Source of the DNA: Amoebophrya sp. A120
Taxonomy: Eukaryota; Sar; Dinophyceae; Syndiniales; Amoebophryaceae
Direction: 5' to 3'
NCBI GenBank assembly: GCA_905178155.1
Contig: CAJINV010000003.1
Coordinates: 9,927,979-9,991,978 of the forward strand
DNA: 64,000 nucleotides
Both the position numbers and the translations under genes were made by a program. How positions within the stretch are numbered: position 1 is the stretch's first letter; every line of letters starts with the position of its first letter. The notes under the pieces were generated by a model. The model ran no database searches. It saw nothing but the letters and a program-made list of their open reading frames with translations, and was not told the origin of the DNA. Positions 55,201-64,000 of this stretch are shown here, one piece after another.

Positions 55201-58200
55201 GGCCGGCACTCGCGGGCCCGTCATAGTGAAGAGGCGGCGCGCTGTTTCCGGGCTGACCCTTCGAGGCTCCATCGGCCCATTTGCTGCGCAGCGTCTGCGA
55301 GCCCGCTCATGGTTGTTTTCGCAGCGCCCTGCCCTGCTTGGTTTCCTGCTTGCAAATGCGGACCGGCGCAGTGGCGTGGCCATCACAGCCGGCGGAAGCG
55401 TTCGCTCCTGCCGTGTGCGCCCCGGCAGGTTCCTAGCTGCACTTCCGGCAACCACGCCGCGACAGAGAGACCCCAGATCGGCCAGCGTCCGGGCTAGAGG
55501 GGTCGCATCATGCCAGGGGGCGGGCTTGTTTTCTGGCCCCGGCTGCCGACCGATGCGCCCCAAAGCCACCGGGGGCCGACCGCCGGGGGGCCCTAGCAGG
55601 GCGGCGGGTGCAGGTTTTTGTTCTCTCGCGCGGGTTTCGGTTTTGCCCGCTTTTCTCCAGTTCGCCCTGCTAGGGCAAGGCGTGGTCTCTCTGGTTCCCG
55701 TAAAGCAAAAGGGCGCAGGCGGTCAAAGGGGGCCGTGGCATGGAAAAGAGCTCGGGGGCACAAAAGATCTCGGGGAAGCCAGCGAGTGGGGTGGCGTCGT
55801 CTTTGCGATTTGTTTTTCTTCTGTGACCAAGAAATACCAGGCGCAAAAAAAAAGAAAGAGCACGAGCGACACGGGGACAAAAAGAGAAAAAAAAGAAAGA
55901 CGCGGGCCCCATGCTCACAAAAGAACAGAAGCCCCGACGAGGGTTAGTTAGCAGCATGGCCCGCAGAAAAAAATACAAATAAAAGAAAGAGCCAGAGCGA
56001 CGGAGAGAAAAGAGGACAGAGGACCAGGCTAAAAGATGACACATGTCCCAACAAAGTTAGACCGCAGCGAAGTGCGAGGAGCTCCGTGCTGATCACTGAG
56101 CTCGGTGGCGTCGTCCGTTCTGGAAAGCTTTCCTGCGTCCGCAAAGAAGCTTGCTACTGGGCACGGCTTGGGGCCTCTTTTTCCTGTTCGACTGACACAG
56201 AACCCAGAGGCGGCGGGTTTTTGGGTCAGGTATGTCGGGTGGTTGAGGATCCTCGCCTGCGCCTAGGCCGGGATCCTCTGAACATTGTGTGTGAGGGTGG
56301 TAGCACGCGACGGACCCCAGTCGGATGTCCCTTCGCTGCTAAAATGGGTGGCGTTGCGATGTCTGAGATGCCTGGCTCTCAGTGCAATCCAGTGCAGACA
56401 TCTTGCCTCCAGGAAATTTAGGCTGATCGATGGCCGTTTCTGGCTCGCCTCGGCATCTAGAGACAGAGGCCGAAAAGGCTCGCTGCGCTTGTTTTTCTTC
56501 TTTGTCAGGATTGTAGCAGCGCTTGGCTTTAACTCGGGAGCTTTCGATGGTTTGATCGGTGGATGGGAATTGCGCTTAATCTCCTGAACACTAAGGGTGG
56601 ACAGGTGGCAACCCGGGTGGACGCCAGGCGAGTGCTCGCCTCGCCCGCTACTAAAACGGGCTGCGTTCGGACATCTGTGACGCGGCTGGCGACCAACCCA
56701 CTCCCGGCGATTACCCCCGAGGAAGTTAGCGCACCTCTCTGACGGTGCCTGGCTCGCCTGATAGCTTTCCTCCACTACCAAAGAAGCGCGCGGCGGTCGC
56801 GTTGTTTTTCTGCTGTGTTGTTCGTTCGCAAAAGCGACTGCAGCCCGCCAGGGTGCGGCCCATTTTCCGCAGAAGGCCAAGCGTAGTAGGGATAGGCTTC
56901 GCATTCGCCCACGTACCCATGGACGCACTAGCGGGGGCGCCGGCTGTATGCAAATACCGCGAGCCGCCCCGGCGCCGGGGGGCGGTCTAGAGATGACTCA
57001 TCTTGGTGGTGGGAGGCGCAACAGGCCGGGGCCTTGCTTTTTTTCCGTTTGGCCAGCGGGGCAAGCCACCAAGGGCGGGCACGGGTTTAGGGATTTGGGT
57101 TCCCTAGGATGGCCGTAGCAAAGTGTGAACAGCTTCGCGCTGATCACGGCGCTTGGTGGCGTTGGGGTTCCCGCTTCTCTCCGGCTGCGCGCGAAAGAAT
57201 TGGCCGGGCTTTTTTTTTACAGTATTGTATTCGCGTTGTGCGCGAAACTTCTCAAAATGGGGAGGCTATTCGAGGGGCTTCGGCATGAAGAGCCCCCCTG
57301 TTTCAATTACAGAGCAGGCCCGTTCCTTTCAACAACCTCAATGCGTGCGGCCCCCGAGCGGCGGGCAGGGGGCTTCGCCTTGCTGTGCGCTTTGCGCCCG
57401 GGTGGCGTCGGCCCGCCCGCGGTAGTTCGGGATTACGCACGTGCGGGCTTGTTGTGCGGCCCGCGGCGCCTCCTCCGCCGTGGCGGACAGCTCAGGCTCG
57501 GCCACTTTTGTGGGTGGGCAGGCCCCCCCATCGTCGTCCGCCTTCGCTCGGACCGCCGCGATCAGCGTGTGCGTTTTCTTGTGGTAAATGACCCCCGGCG
57601 GGGGGGCCTTGCTAGCTACCTGCCGCTCCACTGCCTGCTTGACCCGCGGCGGGGCGTCGTTGTGCCTGCGCCCTTGAGACGGTCTCTGTGGCTGCTTTGG
57701 CGGGGGCGCGAGCGCCGCCGCAAATTTCTCCTCCGTGGCCTTTATTTTACTGCTTGGCGCGCATATGGATGAATGCCAGGCGGGTCGATGTATGGCTGTC
57801 GGAAGGTGCCCCTCCTCCGGGGCCGAAGATATGCAAAGGCCCAGCCAAGTGCGGCGGACTTGCCCCCGAAGCCACAAAGAGGAGACGGCTGGCCCCAGTC
57901 CGTCCGCTGCGCAAATCTCTTTCCAAAAACGGGGCGGGGAAGGCCGCAGGGGCCATGGCCTTGCTGCGTAGGCCTCGCGCCGGTTCTGGTCCCCGTGCGA
58001 AGGTGCTGCCGCTGTGCAAAAAACTGGCCCGGCTATCCCCGGCCGCCGGGCTCGCAGGCCGCCGCCGCTCGCTCTCGCTTTTTATGAACCTAGACCAGGG
58101 CAGCAGATCGCCCCCCGGGTGCCCGCCGCTGGCTGTGCCGCTCCCCGGGGCCAAAGGTATGCAATAGACCAGCGAAGCGCGGCGGGCAGACTTCGCACCC

Positions 58201-59910
58201 GCGCCCAAGGGCTCGCAGCGCAGCGACGCACCCAAACGAAGAGCCCCCCATCGGCGAAGCTTGTCGGGGATGGGTTTGGGGGCACCAAACAGACCCCAAG
58301 TGCAGGGCGGGGCGGCGGCGCATGCCGATCGCGGAGCAACTACAGGAGAACACCGCGGGGCGCCCCTACGTCAAACATAAGAAGGCACTGCCGCGCAGCT
58401 AAGAATAAAAGCAGCGCCCTCGGCGCATTGGCCGCGGGTAGCAAACGGAAGGCCGGCGCCTTTAGAGGCCCGAGACAGACCCGAGCCCTTCTGGTTGGCC
58501 CGGTGGATCTTCCGGGCGGCGAGAACATCAGGCCCGGCCCGCGGCAACTCTTCGCACTGCCTGTGTGCGGGCCCACCCAGCCCTTTACTCCCCGCCGGCG
58601 CATGGTCATACTTGCGAGGCCCGCTGCTCTTGCTGCCGGGCCTGGGGGAAATTCACACAAGTGCTGCCCCCGGGAAGGCTTCAGGCACTTGGGCGGCTCG
58701 TCCGCGCAGGTTGTCAAGTTGGCCCTAGGGCGCCGCTGCTCGTTTTTTGTTTTAGTACAAAAGCCGCCCATGTCAGACGATCTCCTCCGCCTTGCTCATG
58801 CGTGCGCAGGTCTCTGAGTGCTTGCGCTTCTTTTGGGGTTTAGGGTCGAACGTTCCCAGCACCGCTGGAAGCACGGAGCCTCAAAGGAATGCACTCCCGG
58901 AAGGATTCGAGCGCTTTTTCAGCGGTTGCCTTTGTCCTTCTTGTTTTGCTGTCCCTCTTTCCTCGGGCCCTACTGGCGTTAAGCAGTTTTTTCTTTGCGG
59001 ATGATCCGCCCTCTGTTTTTTATTTCGTTTTTTGTTTCTAGTCACCGCGAGCGCAAATCTGCACATGGCGACGTGAGCATGAAAATGAGCTTGGCGACCT
59101 CCCATCCACTACTACGGGCTGCGCTTTGCCGTCACTTCTTCTTTCGCCCCCATCTCCTTGTCTCCGTCCCGTCCCGGTCTCCATCCCGGTCCAGCGGCCG
59201 TCGCAGCAGGGTTGTAGGGTTTAGAAATGTTTCGGGTTCCTATGTTGACATTAGAATGCGCGAGAAAGGCAATGGCCTTGCCCAGACAGGACAAGTGGCG
59301 CTGCCCTGCTGCTTATTCCAATTTGCCCGCTGCGGCGGCTATTGTTGGCAAATTCGGCGTGCTAGCATTTTAGTGCAGAATAAGAGTCCGATGATTCTTA
59401 GCGAAAATGCCGGCTTCGACGCTCAGGAGATAGTGGGTGAGCTCAAGAAGTCTCATGCGACCGGCAAGGCATTCGCGGGGATCAACGTGATGACGGAAAG
59501 CGTCGCGGACATGCGGCCGTTGGGCATCTACGAGTCGTATCGGTCGAAGCTCAGTGGGCTTTGCTCTGCAGCCGAGGCAGCGGAGCAGGTACCCACGTAT
59601 AAAGTCTGTGCAGTTGCTGCGGCGCATGCATCAATCAAATAAAATAGGTTTGAAAATAATGAGTTTGCATTTGGTACAAGGTGAAGTGCGCAACTTTTGC
59701 TGTAGCTTAATGCGCCGGAAGTTATTGTAGTGTTGTTCTGCTGCCCATTTCGTGTAAAGGTAAACATGCTGCAGGTGCGCTGTTTCAATATTTTATTAGT
59801 TCTACCGCTAATTCGAGAAGCGGAACCGATATCGATTGCATTTACTTCGACAGGTGATCCGCGTCGACGACATCATCCGGAACGCACCCAGACAGCGGCA
59901 AGGCATGTAG
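49281..59910 (+). CDS. CCT2: T-complex protein 1 subunit beta (CCT2), 13 exons
   Basis: Subunit of the cytosolic CCT/TRiC chaperonin, which folds actin, tubulin and other proteins using ATP. Exons: 49281-49413, 49623-49718, 50053-50124, 50349-50501, 50710-50864, 50956-51063, 51278-51473, 51789-51839, 52166-52358, 52612-52719, 53843-53939, 59379-59588, 59854-59910. Together they give 542 codons, close to the family's about 535. The register is kept at every join and all introns are GT-AG. Visible motifs: [32 protein letters not shown] (ATP site, split by intron 3), [53 protein letters not shown]. The beta identity comes from the [13 protein letters not shown] context, [11 protein letters not shown] and the C-terminal [13 protein letters not shown]. 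The ATG has A at -3 and G at +4. Two joins are less certain: exon 2/3 (donors 49719 or 49725) and exon 7/8 (adds about six residues to a conserved loop). An AATAAA at 60189 may be the poly-A signal. Confidence 0.96.
52720..53842 (+). other. CCT2 intron 10 (1.1 kb)
   Basis: GT donor after GGCGG, AG acceptor before CTGCTGCGAG. GC-rich in the middle. The frames seen there are spurious; no repeat family recognised. Confidence 0.8.
53940..59378 (+). other. CCT2 intron 11 (5.4 kb), repeat-laden
   Basis: The donor is GTCCAG after AAGGCGCTG, the acceptor GTGCAG before AATAAGAGT. It holds the inverted GGTACC repeat at 54455-55052 and GC-rich stretches (about 55060-55620 and 57000-58900). No internal gene is recognised. 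Some duplicated phrases occur near 56095 and 57135. The intron is over four times longer than any other in the gene. Confidence 0.85.
54455..55052. repeat. 600-bp inverted repeat built of GGTACC-containing words
   Basis: The left arm starts GAGGAACCAGGTACCC (54455). The right arm ends GGGTACCTGGTTCCTACCTC (to 55052). Both also contain the matching CTACCGAACCAGG / CCTGGTTCGGTAG. Towards the centre the arms become tandem CCTGGTACC / GGTACCTGG words of 15-18 bp and CACATCCGG words. A long hairpin in the pre-mRNA is possible. Confidence 0.85.
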
Positions 59911-61025
59911 GACGGGGAACTCGCCGCGGAAGAAGTATGCAAGTTTTTACTTCACGGGGGAAGTGCAGTCTTTGACGTTGACCACTTTAGATTTTTCCTG
60001 TTCTGTTCTTGATTCTCGCTGTGGCGCCATCCTTTGTTTCCCGATCCGTTCGTTGGAGAGGTGGTTCCAACAGCCGTAGTCGCCGGTAATGTTGGAGCTG
60101 AGCGATGAATTGTGAGGGCCATCGCCATGTGGAGCGGAGTTGCTGTGTCACTGTCTGAGCAGGGAGCCCCTGCTTATATAGCTTTTTCAATAAAAGAGGA
60201 GCTTCATTCCACTTCACCTCACCTCACCGATTTGCGACACGGCTGCACGCAGCGGAAGTTCAAGCAGATTTGCAGGTAGTTCGTAAAGAAAAGAAGTGCG
60301 CAACTGTACCCAGGAGCGCGATTGTGGCCTGACGCAAGTGTATCTATTAGTCACCATCTGTGACGCTGACGACGAAGTGAAGTTGGTGGGCCGTGCCTGA
60401 GTTCTGTCGTTAGCATTCGCTGTTGAGGAACTGCTCTACATGTATCCCTCTTTGGCTGCGTGCGTATCATAGGACTCGCTTGTCAATGCGATTCTTGTGA
60501 AATTGGTGTGCCACGCTGCAATGTCGTCATCTCCTTGTGGAGTTGTCCTCTCAAAAAAGAATCGTTTTTCGTCGTCTCATATTATGTCTGGTTGTTATGC
60601 TTTCGACAGTAGTCCGCGAGTTGTTCACTCGCTTCGGTGTCGAGACAGTGCAAGTGGCTGCGCTGCACTGGTGTCAGCACTTGTGATGCATGATATTTTT
60701 TATATATTCGCTATGTCATTTTGATCATTATTCATTTCCATCTGGTTGCAAGAAGTCCGGCTCCTGTATCGACGCCACAGCATCGGATGCTTTTCGTGCC
60801 GTTGCTGCTTTCGCTTTACATCGGTCACATTTTCAGGCTTCCTGTTTCTTCGGACTTTTGCTATTTGTTTTGCCAACGAGCTAATTCTCCTAGGTGTGTG
60901 CCAGGTCGCGAACAGATGTAAGCCCGCGCCTGTCCTCTATCGAGAGCCGAGGTAAGAGGCAACGCCAGCCACCACCTATCTAAAGCTAAAAAAGCTATTT
61001 TTTTTTCAAAGTCAAACGGAGGCAA
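59911..61025. other. 3' flank of CCT2, no gene recognised
   Basis: An AATAAA at 60189-60194 lies 280 bp after the CCT2 stop. A CTCACCT repeat is at about 60215-60228. Short frames only. Confidence 0.4.
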
Positions 61026-61352
61026 ATGAAAATCATCAACGTCATCATGTTGCTGCAGAGCTTTTTATCTGCGTCTGGGCTTCACGACTTTCACTTTTCT
61101 TCGTGCTCGCACGGCGACGAAGTGCTACCGGTAAGGCAGGCGGCGCTCCTATCGCCTGGTGTTGCACCTGAGTCAAATGACAATGAGTACGCAAACTCCC
61201 AAGCAAGCGGAGGGGCTACTGTAGTCGCTACTCCCGGGGAGTTCGAGGACGTAGTTCAAAACCAACGCCTGCGCTGCGTCAGGATCTTCAAGGGTCGTCC
61301 TAACGCGCCAAGATCAGAATTGGCCACGTGCGCGCGGTCTCACTCTGTTTGA
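61026..61352 (+). CDS. Small predicted secreted protein or first exon, 108 aa
   Basis: The ATG at 61026 is followed by a classic signal peptide: a short Lys-containing start, a hydrophobic core (IINVIMLLQSFL) and a small-residue cleavage region (SASG) at about residues 15-18. The rest is Ser/Ala/Gly-rich and then basic, with no recognisable domain. The frame ends at a TGA at 61350-61352. A GT at about 61338 (CGCGCGGTCTCAC) could be a donor, making this the first exon of a longer gene. Function unknown; the product probably enters the secretory pathway. Confidence 0.45.
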   Translation: MKIINVIMLLQSFLSASGLHDFHFSSCSHGDEVLPVRQAALLSPGVAPESNDNEYANSQASGGATVVATPGEFEDVVQNQRLRCVRIFKGRPNAPRSELATCARSHSV

Positions 61353-63570
61353 TGAGGACATGTCAGAGAAACAATCAGCCCAGCAACAACCCCAGAAGTA
61401 ACTCACTAATGTCGACAAACAATAGAACAGCTTCCGAAGCGGCGTAGTCTTTTGGACTTTTTCTATTGTACTTCGATTTTTTCCGGCCACCCTCGCAAGG
61501 AAGTGCAGACCAGAAAGCGACTCTTATAAATAGCATACCTGGCGTAGTGCAGGCTGATCCACTGACGGTATAAGTTGACTTGTCAGGATCATCAACACGG
61601 TAGACATAGAAAGTGAATGCCCATTCGCGACGCCTTTTCACGACTCTGGCGGTCGGTTAGATTTGTGTAAGCAGCAGCAAGTTGCTCACGGCCGCAGCAC
61701 TGGCCGCTCGATTGGTCACAATGCATAGCAATATCAACAGAAAACCGGGAAGGATCGAGGTTCTTCAGTGAAGTGGTTTGGCTTGCGTGGGCCGTGGTGT
61801 TCCGTGATAGCTTTCGCTTTTGTGCATTTACCGATCCGCCGCTCTCGTGAAGCCACTGCGCAAAGTTTTGCTGAGTTCACGGGCAAAACTCTTCTGGGAA
61901 GATGACATCTTCGACACGAATTCCCCCTGCGTTTAGCCTGTTCCTTGTGCTTGAATTGCACAAGCACGATGGTGGCTGTCGGTAACATAATTGCTACCAA
62001 AATTGAATTGTATACTGAGAGCCGGGATAGTTATGCTCCTGGAAGATCCCTCTGTATAAGAGTTCTCTGCTGGATCTTGATCAGATTCTATGTAAGTAGG
62101 CGATCTCGTTTATTTGGTGAGGGTAGATCCTTGAGTGCCTAGGATGAAGATCGAGAACGCCGCGTCTTTCCTGCACCCTTCAGACGTAGTAAGTGCCAAC
62201 TTGAAATACGCTATCCAGACGTGTGAGCGCTCAACTTCGTCTCCATACTCAGGGGGATTATGTGGTGCGATACTAGCTGATAGCCGTGTGGCCGCGACTA
62301 TTGTAAAAAGCAGCCGGCTTCCGTTTTGAGTTGAAAAAACGAATCCAAAACAGAGCGGCCCAATGAATTCATGCGCTTTTGTCTGCAGCGGCAGCGAAAT
62401 CTCGCGGAGTGGTATCTTCCTGCAGCTTCACGTCTTGTGCCTTCGCGGCCTTCTTCCTTCTGCCTCCTCTAGGGCTGCGCCTTGGAAAGGGCGGACTTGG
62501 TGTGTCATATATTTTCTATGTGCTATGTTTTTCGCCTTTCGGGCCGGGCCCTTGTCAGCATCTAGCCCAACTTTGGCGTACTTCCGCTTCTTTTTTGTGC
62601 TATTGACTAAAGATATGCGCCCCAACAAACATCGCCGGTTTTGCTTTTATCTCCTTGCTTTATTGAGCTTGGGCGCACAGTTGTTTTGCCGCTAAATCTT
62701 TGTTGGGTGTCCCTTTTCCGTGTACATTCCGTGCGCAGGGCGCGCTTTCCTCTGTGTTCTCCCGATATTTGCCCGCCCCCCCGGCCGTTCCCGGTGTGCC
62801 TCTTCATTCCCCGAGACCGGGGTTCCGGCGCGCTTCACGACGCTGCCCCCTTCCCTTAACACGGGGTCTCTCCTCCCATGCCAATAACTGCGCGCTGCTG
62901 TGTTTGGTATACATAAAAATTGACTCGTTTACGCGGCAAGTCGCGGTATGGACGATAAAAAGGGAGACGCTGGCGCTTTTATGAGCAGTTTGGTACTAAG
63001 TACGGCATGCGCATCTTTTGCAGCCACGTCGCAGTGATAAAGGATTGTCGATAGGATGGGGCAGAAGGGTGCTGGTCTACCTTCCAGAACTACAGGTTGA
63101 TTCGCGTACACAGAGATAACGCGGCACAAATCTCCTGTGAGTGTGAGAGGAAGGGACTTCCTTCGTGACATACGCGGCCGCGCGATTAGGCGTAGAGACG
63201 GTAAAGGGATTTCCGCTATTCAGCGACGATTTGCGGACCTCTATCAATTTCAAAAGTGCACGGGCCTTAGAATTGAGGAACTTAGTATATCGCCCAGTCG
63301 TTCTCAATGACAATATATGAAACTTGGGTTGCATGAAAAAGAAAACAGAAGCTGTTACTTCATTTTCTACAGTGTCCAGGTGAGCCATTTCATCTTGACC
63401 ACGGGAAAAGTTCCGCCTTTTTCTCGCCGATGTGCAACGCAGCTCGCCTGCGATAAGAGTTTGTATTTTGGAAATGATATCCATATCGTGCAAGCTATAT
63501 GGAAAGCTTAAGGTCTTGCATTAAGAAGCTTCGTGGGGCAGTCATACTGCTTTAATTCGCGGTAGGTCAG
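61353..63570. other. No certain gene; scattered exon-like frames
   Basis: A + frame at 62135-62329 and a + frame at 63147-63320 have balanced, protein-like composition. The latter overlaps an equally open minus frame (63077-63493), so strand cannot be decided. They could be exons of the gene that starts at 61026 or of the one at the right edge. Confidence 0.3.
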
Positions 63571-64000
63571 CTTTTCGTACTGGTAACTTTCTTTGTCCTG
63601 GATGAGACGCCCGGTGAAGCCATACAAGGACTACTAGCAAGAGACACTCTTGCACCGGAACCGCAGTACGATGAGGGTGTGCGCGATTTGTGGTGCGACG
63701 CGCCAGTGTGTCCGAGGGTGGAGTGGGGCCCTGCGAGAGGCGAGAATGCGGCTGAGACTGCTCTGAAACAGGACAGCCTGTATCTAATCGCTGTGCCTCG
63801 CGTGGGAAATTCTGGGGAAGCGCTCCAGGAGTATCGGAACCGCGTCGATTTCCTCAACCGTTCGACAATCTCTGCGAACAATATGGATACGAGTGCGAAT
63901 CCTGCTGGCACCGACCGAAAATATCTCCACAGCAGGGATAAAACCACGAGGCTGCAACTGCGCCGCTTTCTTTTAGATCGCAAGAGCTCGGGGCGTGATA
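63571..64000 (+). CDS. Open exon-like frame running off the right edge (hypothetical)
   Basis: After a TAA at 63553-63555 the + frame stays open to the last base, about 143 codons. Its composition is balanced, with Asp/Glu/Arg and Leu/Val mixed and little low complexity. An AG acceptor (GGTCAG) precedes 63571, and I placed the exon start there; no ATG opens the frame, so it is probably an internal exon. The C-terminal part is basic (Arg/Lys-rich). No domain recognised. The antisense frame is Ser/Arg-rich and looks like a shadow. Confidence 0.4.

Noticed and set aside
63077-63493. Minus-strand 138-codon frame
   Set aside because: The complementary + frame (63147-63320) is equally protein-like. 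With no homology visible the strand cannot be chosen, so neither is listed as a gene.

Overview
The window is nuclear DNA of a microbial eukaryote. The decisive evidence is a complete, 13-exon gene for the beta subunit of the cytosolic chaperonin CCT/TRiC (CCT2, 49281-59910, + strand), with GT-AG introns and conserved ATPase motifs split across exon junctions. I see no rRNA, tRNA, plastid or bacterial operon. The lineage cannot be fixed from this sequence alone; a protist with a repeat-rich, strongly GC-mosaic genome is the safest statement.

Layout. (1) 1-6798, minus strand: one very large reading frame (more than 2,200 codons, running off the left edge) with 37 uninterrupted Gly-X-Y collagen triplets. 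It is broken by one in-frame TGA (possibly inside a 45-nt intron) and one +1 shift at a G run. (2) 6958-7374: directly upstream of that gene, an array of about 15 tiny 13-nt hairpins whose stems change in a compensatory way. (3) 8333-17394: a mosaic of hairpin-forming repeats. It holds a TIR-bounded element (8333-12239), two related 2.1-kb units (12240-14332 and 15346-17394), seven 27-nt palindromes and chains of long back-to-back hairpins. A 5'-truncated tyrosine recombinase (YR) gene (14333-15038) lies between the two units. (4) 20048-24020: an apparently intact YR mobile element with A1-ORFs-B1-A2-B2 split direct repeats, encoding a YR and a CCCH zinc-finger protein but no reverse transcriptase. 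(5) 25192-25989: a Ser/Gly/Thr-rich hypothetical protein. (6) About 26.1-30.2 kb: a very GC-rich island without a recognisable gene. (7) 30.2-48 kb: gene-poor DNA with one candidate gene (37816-38586), a dispersed repeat family and several tandem repeats (43, 46.5 and 47-48 kb). (8) 49.3-59.9 kb: CCT2, whose intron 11 is 5.4 kb long and holds a large inverted repeat. (9) 59.9-64 kb: a small predicted secreted protein and one open frame that runs off the right edge.

The best candidates for something undescribed are the RT-less YR element with split direct repeats, its truncated relative among hairpin-rich repeats, and the covarying mini-hairpin array upstream of the collagen-like gene. Most long open frames in the GC-rich and tandem-repeat stretches are compositional artefacts and are not listed as genes.
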